This document shows positions 42,973-52,604 of a DNA stretch of 64,000 nucleotides, in pieces. The notes beneath the pieces were generated by a model, which saw only the letters and a list, made by a program, of their open reading frames with translations, searched no databases and had not been told where the DNA came from. The translations under genes were made by a program, and so were the position numbers. Numbering within the stretch: position 1 is the stretch's first letter; the number at the start of each line of letters is the position of its first letter. Source of the DNA: Saccharomycodes ludwigii (taxonomy: Eukaryota; Ascomycota; Saccharomycetes; Saccharomycodales; Saccharomycodaceae). The stretch lies in the NCBI RefSeq assembly GCF_020623625.1, contig NC_060202.1:372001-436000 (forward strand), given 5' to 3'.

Positions 42973-43436
42973 ATATTTTTTTTTGTCCTTTTAATTTAAT
43001 ATTTTTTTTTGTACATTAAGCTCATGCAAATATATATATATATATATATATATACATATTTGTTTATCTGTTAATCTTTATCATTATTTATTTAAAAAAA
43101 AAAAAAAAATTGTTGAAATAAGAATAATTATTTTTAGCTTCTTACACACATTTATCTTGTTTGTTTTAATGCATGCTAGCAAAATGGCTAAGACAATTTT
43201 AATTATTGTTATCATGTCAAATACTAATGATTAATATCCAAAAAAAATATATATATATAAAAGAATTATTGGATATACATAAAAGTTTAACTATTTTTGT
43301 GTTTACGCCAGTCAATAGATAAGGTATATTGACAGTAATTAAATTGAAGCTATTTAAGTTAGTAAAATTTTTTGCTTAAACAACTTTTTCTTTTTTTTTT
43401 TTTTTTTTCTTTTTTTTTTTTTTTCATGACTCCTTG
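42973..43436. other. convergent 3' spacer, POM152 / MLH2
   Basis: It holds a (TA)n run at 43030-43054, A and T homopolymers and T-rich sequence before the MLH2 stop (43388-43425). A minus-strand TACTAAC at 43359-43365 lies past the MLH2 stop with no donor in the gene, so it is taken as chance. No gene. Confidence 0.6.
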
Positions 43437-44789
43437 TTATATATAGGCAATATTCCAGCCTTCTTCGCAAATTTGAAATTTTAACTCATCCTCATCGAAA
43501 TATTCATTTTTATACAAAGATTCAATTTTATTTTGGATGAAGCCAGCAATGCTAATTGAAGGTATACCTTTACGAAATATCCAATTCAATTCACTAGCAT
43601 AGTGCAATTTATAACTAAAGTTTTTTGGGTCGAAATCCATACAGGGTGTGTCTAATGAAGCAATGGGCTCTGGTACTAAGTTCAAATCCAATGCAGCCTT
43701 TTTTCCACTTTTCTCTAATAATTGCTTTCGCATGATATTTTTATCATTAATACATAATCTTCTTTTTTTAATGTGATGGTTTTCCGCAATAGTAATATTT
43801 TCAAGTATTAAAAACATTTTTCCATCACTATCTTGGCACATTTCAACATTTGCCGCATAATAATTGATGATTCCGTCAAACAAAATATTAGCAATTGCCT
43901 CCTGCTGTGTCATAAGTTCTTTGTACTTTTCATAATGATTAAGCAGACCTGCATCATTAAGATTAATTTCAATAAACCAGCATTGGGGTAGAGTCAATTT
44001 TAAATTTTTATATATTTGATTTACAATTTGATCAATTAGTTTATATAATTCGTTAAAATGTGTCTCGATTATTAACAACCCGTTAATTTTTAAAACTTTT
44101 AGTTGAGAGGATAGCTCATTCTTCCATCTTAAACGGATACTGTTATTTCTGGATAAATTCCATAAAATATTTTGGAAACATCGCTTTCTTTCCAAATTAC
44201 TGGGAATACTAAATTGTAAGAATTTTGATTGTGTAGTTATATTTCTTTTGTTTGTTAGCATGATTGAATATAATTGTAGCCGGACTTTTTTATTGTAACA
44301 TAAGGAAAATTTTGCAATCATCAAAAGTAGGTTAAGGTTAATTATTTTTTTGGTCTTTTTAATATTTCTAATCGTGGAAGCAGTGGTAAATTCGCCCTTA
44401 TCGTCGTGATCTTGTTCTATTAATATACTGACACCTGTATTTGAAGTTATCCTTTTTAAAGAGTTTTCAATCATAAACCCTTCTTTGTCTATTTTCCATT
44501 TTTCACCAATCACTTCATCAGGTGTTTTAACACAAATCTCTAGGTTTTTACTAATAGCTGCCACTTTTTGATAAAATTTTTTAGTTTGAAACAAGGTATA
44601 TCTTAGCTTCTTATCATAGCTGTTGCCATTAGTTACAATTTTAAGATAATTATAACCAGATGTTTGGATATCCACTTCAACAACAATATTTGTAGCACCT
44701 TGTTTCAATATAAATTCTAATAATAAATTTGAAATTATATATGTTGGAGATGTGATGTTATAATTCAAGACGCTATTGAAGTTAGACAT
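43437..44789 (-). CDS. MLH2: MutL-homolog-like protein, short and divergent Mlh2
   Basis: A 450-residue protein starting at the ATG at 44789; the codon before it is TTG. It lies right after SMF3 on the same strand, as YLR035C (MLH2) does in S. cerevisiae. Weak MutL traces remain: ATNIVVEVDIQTSGYNYLKI aligns with the region after the ATPase motif I, EKWKIDKEGFMIENS and TGVSILI align with the GTxV region, and a C-terminal part resembles the dimerisation domain. The usual ENSLDA, DNGxGI and FRGEAL motifs are not recognisable, and the protein is about 245 residues shorter than S. cerevisiae Mlh2. It is therefore probably unable to bind or hydrolyse ATP. The frame is long and intact, so it may still be expressed, perhaps as an Mlh1 partner. 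The call rests mainly on synteny. Confidence 0.6.
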   Translation of the reverse strand: MSNFNSVLNYNITSPTYIISNLLLEFILKQGATNIVVEVDIQTSGYNYLKIVTNGNSYDKKLRYTLFQTKKFYQKVAAISKNLEICVKTPDEVIGEKWKIDKEGFMIENSLKRITSNTGVSILIEQDHDDKGEFTTASTIRNIKKTKKIINLNLLLMIAKFSLCYNKKVRLQLYSIMLTNKRNITTQSKFLQFSIPSNLERKRCFQNILWNLSRNNSIRLRWKNELSSQLKVLKINGLLIIETHFNELYKLIDQIVNQIYKNLKLTLPQCWFIEINLNDAGLLNHYEKYKELMTQQEAIANILFDGIINYYAANVEMCQDSDGKMFLILENITIAENHHIKKRRLCINDKNIMRKQLLEKSGKKAALDLNLVPEPIASLDTPCMDFDPKNFSYKLHYASELNWIFRKGIPSISIAGFIQNKIESLYKNEYFDEDELKFQICEEGWNIAYI

Positions 44790-44792
44790 CAA

Positions 44793-45258
44793 AGTGTTGT
44801 TTTATTTATTTTTTTTTATTCTTATTTTATAAAGTATGTGTTAGCCGCTCAAATATATATATATGTTACCATCTTAAATTTTTAAAAAATAAAAATAAAA
44901 TAAAATGGAAAACCGGAAATTATGAAATTGCACATTTCACAAATAAACAAAACTGGGAATGTTTTTTTTTCCGGAACGATTTACATACCGAGGAGTGACT
45001 TTTACAGTTGAACGGACATTTGGTAGAAAAGTGGACTATCAAAGAATATTTTCCAATTATTTACAGTGCTTTCCCCCTCTCCTTTCAGAGCTTAGTGATA
45101 AAACTGATGGCCTTGGAATTCGTTTTAGTTAGATAGAAGGTTAAATAAAAGTTAAAAAAAATAAAAAGAAAAAAAAAAATAAAAAAAACACTGTAGCAAA
45201 AAGAATCAGTGATTTCTCAATAGTTATCATAGTTTATTGTGATATTTAGTTTCTACAT
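44793..45258. other. divergent promoter region, MLH2 / DPI35
   Basis: AT-rich sequence with two CCGGAA words (44913, 44971; the second inside a TTCCGGAA palindrome at 44969-44976) and CGGAC at 45013. A-rich leader before DPI35. No gene. Confidence 0.6.
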
Positions 45259-46233
45259 ATGAATACCACTACTAGGAAAATAGGGTGCTCATTACCGTTA
45301 CATTTACCTAAGCCAAAGATCATAACACTTGATGCATACAATACGTTATACTCAACAAAAGTTCCAGTAATGCAAAAATACTGTGAATTTGGTGTTAAAT
45401 ATGGACTGGACATCAATATTCCAATAGATTGCAAAAAAATGGAACAGAGTTTTCCTTCAATATTTAAAAAGATAAACAATAAATATCCACAATACGGTAA
45501 AAAATGTGGGCTTACACCTGAAGAATGGTGGAGTAAATTAATAATTGAATGCTTTCAATCGGTATTACCACACATATCAGAGAAACGGGGATTGCCTGAT
45601 GGACTGCTCGATGATATTCTCGCTTCATTTGAAACCTCACAAGTTTATGCTATCTATCCTGATTTAATCCCATTTTTAGAATATTGTAAAAACAATGACA
45701 TTGTTTTGGGTATTGCAAGTAATACAGACCCTATAATGTGCAAATTAATACGTAATTTGGGTATCGATCTGTATTTTATTAATGATAACAACAGCAACGT
45801 ATATTTATCTTATGATTTGGAGATTAAAAAACCAAATAAATTATTTTTTGATTATATTTTGAAAAGGGTAATATATCAAGACAAATCTTTAACAAAAAAT
45901 ATGAAACATGACAATATTGATGAGCTGAAAAAACATTGTTATCATATTGGTGATGAAAAACATAACGATATGGAGGGTGCTTCAAATGCTGGCTGGAATG
46001 GTATTTTATTGGATAGAATGAATAAATATGGATACTTTGGTACTGATATTTACAAAAGCAAGAGCAGTGTCCCAATTGAAACTCAATTAGCCATAGATAA
46101 GATAGATAACAATTTAGAGCAAGCTTGGGTTACATGTTTACAAAATAAGAATAAAATAATTACTGCTGGACCCAATCAGTTTGTAATATCTACTTTTCAA
46201 ACCTTAACTGATCTATTTCAACAGCAAGAATAA
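45259..46233 (+). CDS. DPI35: HAD-superfamily protein, YMR130W (Dpi35) ortholog
   Basis: A 324-residue haloacid dehalogenase-like hydrolase. The HAD motifs are visible. Motif I is DAYNTLY near residue 26, where the first Asp is the nucleophile and the usual second Asp is Asn. Motif II is ASNTD near residue 155, the motif III lysine is in IKKPNKLFF, and motif IV is GDEKHNDMEGASNAGW near residue 234. The cap region is helical. The closest human relative is HDHD3-like. The S. cerevisiae protein is a mitochondrial protein of unknown substrate. Length is near the usual ~302. Location between POM152 and RRB1 in the YMR-derived order supports the assignment. Phosphatase activity is inferred only. 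Confidence 0.88.
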   Translation: MNTTTRKIGCSLPLHLPKPKIITLDAYNTLYSTKVPVMQKYCEFGVKYGLDINIPIDCKKMEQSFPSIFKKINNKYPQYGKKCGLTPEEWWSKLIIECFQSVLPHISEKRGLPDGLLDDILASFETSQVYAIYPDLIPFLEYCKNNDIVLGIASNTDPIMCKLIRNLGIDLYFINDNNSNVYLSYDLEIKKPNKLFFDYILKRVIYQDKSLTKNMKHDNIDELKKHCYHIGDEKHNDMEGASNAGWNGILLDRMNKYGYFGTDIYKSKSSVPIETQLAIDKIDNNLEQAWVTCLQNKNKIITAGPNQFVISTFQTLTDLFQQQE

Positions 46234-46246
46234 CAATGATTTTTTA

Positions 46247-46278
<32 letters not shown>

Positions 46279-46407
46279 TGAAGATTTTGTAAATAAAGTT
46301 AATAATTATGATTTTAATATTTTTAGATACGAAGTGAATAATTAAAAAAAAAAAAAAAAGAAATATTAATGGTTATGTTTTTGGCGGCATTTACAATGTG
46401 GCTGAGC

Positions 46408-46414
46408 AAAAAAA
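46408..46414 (-). terminator. RNA polymerase III terminator of tRNA-Ala
   Basis: Seven A on the + strand, so T7 on the tRNA strand, beginning 37 nt after the tRNA 3' end. It is the first T-run of four or more after the gene. Confidence 0.75.
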
Positions 46415-46450
46415 TTATTAAAATGTATAGTACTATACTATAGCAGAAAC

Positions 46451-46523
46451 TGGACAAGACCGGAGTCGAACCGATGACCTCTACCTTGCAAGGGTAGCGC
46501 GCTACCAACTGCGCCACTTGCCC
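46451..46523 (-). tRNA. tA(UGC): tRNA-Ala (anticodon UGC)
   Basis: A 73-nt cloverleaf without intron. The acceptor stem GGGCAAG/CTTGTCC contains the G3:U70 pair, the universal identity element for alanyl-tRNA synthetase. The D arm begins GCGCAGTTGG, the anticodon loop is CTTGCAA with anticodon TGC, and the T arm has TTCGACT. The discriminator base is A, and CCA is not encoded. Internal A and B boxes are present. It is nearly identical to the S. cerevisiae tRNA as I recall it. It lies alone between DPI35 and COX12, and no LTR remains were seen in its flanks. Confidence 0.97.
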
Positions 46524-47613
46524 GTTCTATATTTATTTGTAAAGATAATGTAACTAAATTTACCACAATACACACGAAATATGAGAATTTAACAACAAGA
46601 TCGCGACTCCGAAATAGTATGGAGAACGTCAAAAGTGGATGGAAAAGTAACAAATTATCACATTTGTCTTGATTTAAGTAATAAAATAAGCATCATAACG
46701 TGTACTAAGAGCACATAACCCTATATACTCTTCAGTGACGTGTCATATTTCACGTTTCATTTCAGTCCTATAGCATTGGAGAATATATGCAATCTTTTTT
46801 TTTTTTTTTTTTTTTTTTTTTACCATCAATCACTCCTTGTCCTTACTACAGATAAACAACTAGCACAGCTCCATAATCACCAATCACTTAGTATAAACTT
46901 AATCATTTTGTTTATATACCTTTTTAATTTGCACCAACTTTCTTTCTTTTATTTTCCAGTTTTCTTATAAAGTCCCGTAAAAGTTTATCATGTGACCTCA
47001 TATTTTATGAACTACTTGTGATTATTAGGGTCTACTTTATGATATATTATCATACTAATAAAAGTTTTACATAAAATAAACACTAGAACATTACGGATTG
47101 AAACGATCCAAAAAAAAAAAAGGAGAAAAGCACTTTAAAGAGATTTTTAATCAATGACTTATTTTTTTAATTCCTTTCCATAAACTTTTGTATTTTGAGC
47201 ATCGCACTAGAAAAGGGGCCAATCAAGGAGAGGAAAAAGAAACTACTTGAATCTTAACTTAATAATGCTAATTCCCATTTGTGGCACAAATACATAGAAA
47301 AAGTGATAAAAGAAAAAGAATATATATAAAAGCCAGAGCTCTTCATATTCTCTTCCCCTTTTTCATCTTTTTTTTTTTTTCCCAAGCTGAATCAAAAATC
47401 TCTTTAACAGAATAGTAACGATAATAGAATAGAATATCTTGTTTTAAATGAATATTAAAAAAAAAAAAAAAAAAAAAAGCTATACTAATTAATTAATAAA
47501 TAAATAAAAAAATAAAACAAAAAACGTGAAAACATACGCTAGCTTTTCTATTGTTTTTTCCCTTGGAGTACGTAAGTATATTATTGTTCAATGCTCATAC
47601 ACGACATCCTAAA
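46524..47613. other. long spacer, upstream of tRNA-Ala and downstream of COX12
   Basis: No gene is seen in 1.1 kb. It is the longest stretch that serves as promoter only to a tRNA gene. It holds a T-run at about 46795-46821, CATGTGAC near 46990, a 17-nt TATGATA/TATCATA hairpin near 47040, a perfect palindrome ATTTGTGGCACAAAT at 47277-47291, and A-runs near 47458-47478. Small open frames here lack an ATG or are low-complexity. Confidence 0.6.
47277..47291. repeat. 15-nt palindrome ATTTGTGGCACAAAT
   Basis: Seven-base arms around a single central G. The compositionally balanced core GTGGCAC stands out in AT-rich sequence. It could be a dimeric protein site; no factor is recognised. Confidence 0.7.
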
Positions 47614-47853
47614 TTATGGGTTAATGTCACCGGCAAAAATACCTTCTTCTCTTTGGGTATCCCATTTTTCAACCCAATCAACAGGACATAGAGAACTGTA
47701 AGTTCTCCAGAAAACCTTACATGGAGCAAAATCTTCACCTTTAGCATTAATACACTTGTGGTAATCGACATATGATTGCCAGCAATGTTTTGTTTGATTT
47801 TGGTTTGGGAATCTTGGGTCAAAACCGGGGGTCTTCAATTCAATATCAGCCAT
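47614..47853 (-). CDS. COX12: cytochrome c oxidase subunit VIb (Cox12)
   Basis: A 79-residue intermembrane-space protein, against about 83 in S. cerevisiae. It shows the family core FDPRFPNQNQTKHCWQSYVD, the twin-cysteine pair CWQSYVDYHKC (CX9C) and CKVFWRTYSSLC (CX10C), and the tail EKWDTQREEGIFAGDINP. It has no cleavable presequence, as expected for a Mia40 substrate. It is a peripheral subunit of complex IV near the cytochrome c side. A longer frame in another phase overlaps it but is a shadow. Place before RIC1 matches YLR038C-YLR039C; the intervening YLR036C/YLR037C are absent. Confidence 0.97.
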   Translation of the reverse strand: MADIELKTPGFDPRFPNQNQTKHCWQSYVDYHKCINAKGEDFAPCKVFWRTYSSLCPVDWVEKWDTQREEGIFAGDINP

Positions 47854-48553
47854 GTTTTCTTTTTCTCTTTTTTATTTTTTATTAAACTCGTATGTATATA
47901 TATATATGTATATATAGTTGTTGATGGTCAAATCTTTAGTAGTAATTAATAAAATCCACCACTTACGTAAAAGTTGTAAAAGAAAAGGCAAGAGTTGACT
48001 GTGCCAAAGGGAAAGTAGTAAATCGAAAGAAAAAAAAAATAAAAATTGAAAAGATAACACAGAGAAAAAAAAATTTTTTTTTTCTATTTCTTTTTAAAAT
48101 CAACTGCTGTTTAAAAGAAAACAAACAGAAAAAAAAAAAAAAAAAAAAATTTACTCCGTTAAAATACCCATAGAAAAATAACGCTTATTACAAACAGTTA
48201 TTAACATTTGTTATAAACTTAACTAAAATGCAATTTCTCCTTTTCAACTTCTTTCAATCCAATAAAAATAAGCACTACAAAGCTGTGCCTCTTAAGTTTC
48301 AATCCTTAGCAGTAACCTTTTTATAACAATCTACGTGTTAATTTGCCCAAAGTGCATTAGTTTAAATCTTACATTTAATATCGCCTACCCTCCTGCGCCA
48401 TAATACACCATACAAGCATCCTTTTTAACGATACATAGTCAAAGTTTAAACATTATAAGAAATTCAATTGGTTCAAAGTCATGTGATTTGTTCAATACCA
48501 CTAGTGCCACTATAAAAATACAAAAATACAAAAAATACAAAAAAAAAAAAAAC
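47854..48553. other. COX12 promoter region and RIC1 3' end
   Basis: No gene is seen. It contains a short (TA)n in the leader (47891-47916), A/T homopolymers, a CCAAT-type HAP site at 48259, a CATGTGAT word near 48483 and an A-run after the RIC1 stop. A GTAAGT/TACTAA pair in the leader is too close (about 24 nt) to be an intron. Confidence 0.6.
48259..48265 (-). promoter_or_regulatory. candidate HAP2/3/4/5 CCAAT site for COX12
   Basis: CCAATAA on the + strand reads TTATTGG on the COX12 strand, fitting the TNATTGG core, 406 bases upstream of the ATG. Respiratory genes such as COX12 are classic targets of this complex. A single match in AT-rich DNA is weak evidence. Confidence 0.35.
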
Positions 48554-51500
48554 TCATACATAATCCAAAACATTTGTTGCAATCTTAGTACCATTCTCCT
48601 TATCAAACGTTTTCAAAAATCTAATTAATTGAAAGGATAGATTCCAATATTCTAGTGATTCATCTTCATCTTCAAACTCAGTACCGACGTCTTCACCACC
48701 ACAATTTGCTGCAACACTTGCTGCCGTAGATACCGCTGCATTGACTAGTATCTTTAAAACTTGTTTAACTAAAGTTTGATCTTTTAACAATATACCAGCA
48801 CTTGCAGTATTTTTGTCATCTTCCTCCTCTTCATCATATATTCTTAAAGACCCACTGTTTTTGACATCCTTGTTATCAACGAAAACGCTGGAAGCTGAGT
48901 CAGCATTGTTGTCTTCATTGTAGTTCAAAAACACCATCAATAAAACACCCAAAGTTTTTGCATTGTTCAGTTTAATACAATCTGAAATTAACGTTTTTGG
49001 GGTAATCTTTGTGCTTTCAAAAAAATATTTCCAATACCTAATTTCAATTTTTCTTAAACAATTACTTATAATTTCTAGTCTTCTATGTGCCACTGTTATT
49101 AGACCAGTATTTGCTTCATCATATAGGTTAATCAATCTCATAATCATGCTTAAATCTTGTTTATTCAATATTTTAAACGACAAAACTTTCTCCAACGCAA
49201 ATAAGTAGTGCTTGGAATAGCTATACTTCCGAGTTACACTCTCCAAATAGTTAGTGACAAGTTGCTCATCGTTGACAGACGAGGACAAGTATTCTAATAT
49301 ACTTTCAATTATTCCATCTAGTACAATACCATCATGTAAAGATAATCCACTATGATATTTGCCTATAGCACATTGTAGACTCTGAAAAATGGTACACTCT
49401 TTATTTAAAAGTATAGGATACTCTTCTTCGTATATATTGTGTTTTACCAATAGCGGGATTTCCGACACAGAACTATCAATAATTGCGCTCAGATTTGTGA
49501 TTATTAATTCATTTCCCTTTATTAGGCAAAGTTTACCATCGATAAAATCCACTATTCTTTCCACATTTGAATATAAAATCTTGAATTCCCAACCAGTATT
49601 TTCGTTATAATCTAACCGCAATAATTCGTCATATTCATTATATATTACAAATTGGTTTTTCTTGTGTCTGTAGATCCATCTAAAGTATTTGAAAAATACA
49701 TCTTTATTAATATTAATTGGCGCAGCTGTTCTATGATTTACTATGGTGTTAACATTGAACAAATGGAGATCAGATAATACATCAAATTGCTCAATTCTTC
49801 TGGTGTTTTTGACGGATATAGAACCTAGACATAAACAAATTTCAGCAGTCTTGTATAATATTTCACTTGTTTTCTTTTTCCTAACCACAGTACAATCATT
49901 CAATGTATTCACAGACATAGATGCTAAAAATTCGTCAGACTTAATAACATATGACCATGTTCTACCTGTTTCCATGTCACCGTTATTAACCCGTAGAATT
50001 TCTTCAATATCATAACATTTAAGTACAGTAACATAATCTTCAGTATATGCTATTAGCAAATATTTGTCGCCAATCCATTCCATATCCAATATTCCAGAAA
50101 ATTGAAAGTTTTGCCAATTTCTATTACCACCAGAATGGTCTTCAAGTATCTTGAAATCACAGATTAGTAAAATATCCTTATTTGCTACAAAACACGCTAA
50201 CTTAGTTAGAGACCCATTTAGTTTAGTCAATGAAACATAATTATTAATGGATTTTGTGGGTAACCTGAGTACTAATCTATTACTGTTATTATTGCTATTA
50301 TTGTGGCCACCACCACCACCACCTTGCTTGTTATAACTACCGTTGCCGCTGGTACCGTTGGACTGTATACTTGCAGTGAACATGGATGAATAAGTACCTA
50401 TCGACGTTGACTGAAAAATTAAAAGACTGTTTGTTTTATTGTCATTCAAAACATATGGGCCTGATACTTTCAAATTAGATATTTGCTTAGCGGAGATTTC
50501 CTGCCAACAGTTCCATACTTGGAAAGTACCCTCCATAGTACCATTAATGTTATTAGAAAAAGTGGTTATTATTGTTTGGTCCATGTATGAAAAAGAAGTA
50601 AGCAGTCCTTGTTTTTCAATTTCGTTTTCAAAAGTGAACAATATGTTACCATACTTTGACACTAACTGAATCCCACTATACTCGGTTGTCAACAAGGCCA
50701 CATCATCGGTCAACTTGCCACCTCTCGTAATTTTTGAATTAAATTTTACACGTTTTACAATTTCCTTTTTTCTGACATCATATAAAATCATTTCTTTGCT
50801 CAAAAGTATATTAAACAAATCGTTACCAAAGGAATAAGCATTGATAAATTGTTCAGTACTTGTTGTTTGGATATTTAATTCATTTGTATAGACAGTTTTG
50901 TTGATAGTGTTGATCATACTTAGAAAAAGCTTATAATTATCATTATTACTATTTCCCCCATTATTGTTGACTTTATCTCTCGACAAAACAAACAAGTAAC
51001 CATTATTGGTAATTAATTTAATACCATTGCGAATTTTAATTGATTCGTTAGATTTCAATTTAAAGTTTTCCAAAGTTAACAAATGTACTTCATGGCTAAA
51101 TAATATAAATAGATGATCAATACGTTTGTCACCAAAGGTGTCACTTACCCTGCTACTATTCATGTTATTGCGTGTATGTTTATCTTTGCGTAAAAAATTG
51201 GGACTTCCTCGGAAAACCATACCTTGTAAAATTTCGTGATCAAATTTCAATACACATTTCAATCTCAATTCAGAAGCTTTAATTGGCATTTCATCCGAGA
51301 TTTCATCTCTTGAATTAATTAGCATTTGGAAAATGTTTCGCTGTCTATTTATAGAGTACCCATTTTGAATGACTTTTTTGTTATTTTGTTGTGAAAAAAC
51401 AGTCAACACTTCATCATCAATGTCATTTGCAATTACTTCATCGACATTTGTATCATTGAAATAGTTGTAATAATCTTTAGCTTTAGATTGTAACGTTTGT

Positions 51501-52069
51501 GGCATCAATATTTTGTGTTTAGGTAACATGCCATATTCTTTATAAGCCACAGCTGCATCATTTCTTGTGGCTATTTGATACACTAAAATATAATTTTTAT
51601 CTGTAACAACATAGAAATAAACCCTTCTGTGAGCATTGTTGCCATTATTATTATTATTATTATTATTATTGATTGCCATGATCGATCCATCACCATCGGT
51701 GTCATTTAAATTAGCAGTTATCCCCTTGATGGTTTCATTATCACTATTATAAATTATAAACTTGTTAGCCCCAAAATTTTCAATTGATTTCAAGGAACGC
51801 TCATGTGTTGACGTTGGTGCTAGTGGTTTAAAATTATAAAGTAAGACTCTAGTAGATGTTAAAAGTATTAAGGAATTAGTTTCTGATACTGACACAGATT
51901 GTAAAATAAGTTCGTTGGCTGTTTTAATTACTTGTTCATCTTTAGGGTTTGGTCTTTGCAATTCAGGTTCACATGTAGTATCTGTACCGTCAGTGGTAGA
52001 ATTATCTAAGGGTAGAGTTCTTTTTGGGATGGTGAAAGACTGAGGTGAGCTAATAGGCCATACATGCAT
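48554..52069 (-). CDS. RIC1: Ric1, Golgi Rab guanine nucleotide exchange factor subunit
   Basis: A 1171-residue protein from the ATG at 52069 (MHVWPISSPQ). An in-frame ATG 78 bases further up (52147) would add 26 residues. The 52069 codon has the stronger context (GAAA before ATG) and begins with the family-like MHxWP start. The N-terminal half resembles a beta-propeller with long Asn-rich loops; the C-terminal third (about residues 900 onward, HNIYEEEYPILLNKE, LSLHDGIVLDGIIESIL, YSKHYLFALEKVLSF) is the helical RIC1 domain. With Rgp1 it activates Ypt6 for endosome-to-Golgi retrieval. It is longer than S. cerevisiae Ric1 (about 1056) through Asn/Gly-rich inserts, including poly-N from an ATT/AAT repeat near 51650. 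Position matches YLR039C. Confidence 0.88.
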   Translation of the reverse strand: MHVWPISSPQSFTIPKRTLPLDNSTTDGTDTTCEPELQRPNPKDEQVIKTANELILQSVSVSETNSLILLTSTRVLLYNFKPLAPTSTHERSLKSIENFGANKFIIYNSDNETIKGITANLNDTDGDGSIMAINNNNNNNNNGNNAHRRVYFYVVTDKNYILVYQIATRNDAAVAYKEYGMLPKHKILMPQTLQSKAKDYYNYFNDTNVDEVIANDIDDEVLTVFSQQNNKKVIQNGYSINRQRNIFQMLINSRDEISDEMPIKASELRLKCVLKFDHEILQGMVFRGSPNFLRKDKHTRNNMNSSRVSDTFGDKRIDHLFILFSHEVHLLTLENFKLKSNESIKIRNGIKLITNNGYLFVLSRDKVNNNGGNSNNDNYKLFLSMINTINKTVYTNELNIQTTSTEQFINAYSFGNDLFNILLSKEMILYDVRKKEIVKRVKFNSKITRGGKLTDDVALLTTEYSGIQLVSKYGNILFTFENEIEKQGLLTSFSYMDQTIITTFSNNINGTMEGTFQVWNCWQEISAKQISNLKVSGPYVLNDNKTNSLLIFQSTSIGTYSSMFTASIQSNGTSGNGSYNKQGGGGGGHNNSNNNSNRLVLRLPTKSINNYVSLTKLNGSLTKLACFVANKDILLICDFKILEDHSGGNRNWQNFQFSGILDMEWIGDKYLLIAYTEDYVTVLKCYDIEEILRVNNGDMETGRTWSYVIKSDEFLASMSVNTLNDCTVVRKKKTSEILYKTAEICLCLGSISVKNTRRIEQFDVLSDLHLFNVNTIVNHRTAAPININKDVFFKYFRWIYRHKKNQFVIYNEYDELLRLDYNENTGWEFKILYSNVERIVDFIDGKLCLIKGNELIITNLSAIIDSSVSEIPLLVKHNIYEEEYPILLNKECTIFQSLQCAIGKYHSGLSLHDGIVLDGIIESILEYLSSSVNDEQLVTNYLESVTRKYSYSKHYLFALEKVLSFKILNKQDLSMIMRLINLYDEANTGLITVAHRRLEIISNCLRKIEIRYWKYFFESTKITPKTLISDCIKLNNAKTLGVLLMVFLNYNEDNNADSASSVFVDNKDVKNSGSLRIYDEEEEDDKNTASAGILLKDQTLVKQVLKILVNAAVSTAASVAANCGGEDVGTEFEDEDESLEYWNLSFQLIRFLKTFDKENGTKIATNVLDYV

Positions 52070-52604
52070 TTTCTTGTTTTTAGTTATTTCCAGTTGAACT
52101 TTGATAAATTTTTTTCTTCCAATGGAAAATAGTTTTTTTAGAAACATTCAAGTTTCACTAATTGTTTACTTTTTACACAATTAAAGAAAAACTGAGCTAA
52201 TGGATTCCCGTGGCGGGGGGGTACGAAACATGGAAGAATTTCACAAAATAATTTTTATAACAATTATTTGCCGTAGTCTAGTTGTCCGAAATCCGAAAAC
52301 ATGTATATATATATATATATATTTGATCAAAAATATTAATATTAACATGAGTGGATTAATAATGATTAATCGACTGAAATTCCCTAAATTGGAAAAATCA
52401 ACTAGACAATTGCTACCTCACATCTCATATAGATCTTGAAAACAAGCCAATTAGACAATTAATTAATAAAATATCATATTATATATTGGAAATAAACGTG
52501 GGTGGAACCGAAAAATGAATTAAAAAAAAAAAAAAAAAAAAGAAAAAAGAAAAAAGAAAAAAGAAAAAAGATATAAGAACAAATAAATTAACGTTAACCA
52601 AATA
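52070..52604. other. RIC1 promoter region and RRB1 3' end
   Basis: No supported gene. It holds a G7 run at 52215-52221, GTCCGAAATCCGAAAAC near 52284, a (TA)n run at about 52304-52321, and an A-rich run with AAAAAAG units at 52521-52570. A 79-codon ATG frame at 52200-52439 has no recognisable features and is not called. Confidence 0.6.

Noticed and set aside
43359-43365. Minus-strand TACTAAC after the MLH2 stop, suggesting a missed 3' exon
   Set aside because: No donor site was found in the last part of the gene, and no MutL-like sequence follows.
46524-46760. Possible LTR remnant beside the tRNA gene
   Set aside because: No TG...CA bounded repeat, no target-site duplication and no second copy in the window.
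46740-46970. 76-codon frame upstream of the tRNA
   Set aside because: It starts at GTG, contains a poly-Phe run from a T tract and has no family features.
47937-47966. GTAAGT and TACTAA in the COX12 leader as a 5' UTR intron
   Set aside because: Donor and branch are only about 24 nt apart, too short for splicing.
52200-52439. 79-codon ATG frame in the RIC1 promoter
   Set aside because: It overlaps a G-run and a TA microsatellite, has no hydrophobic or domain pattern, and lies antisense to the RIC1 leader.
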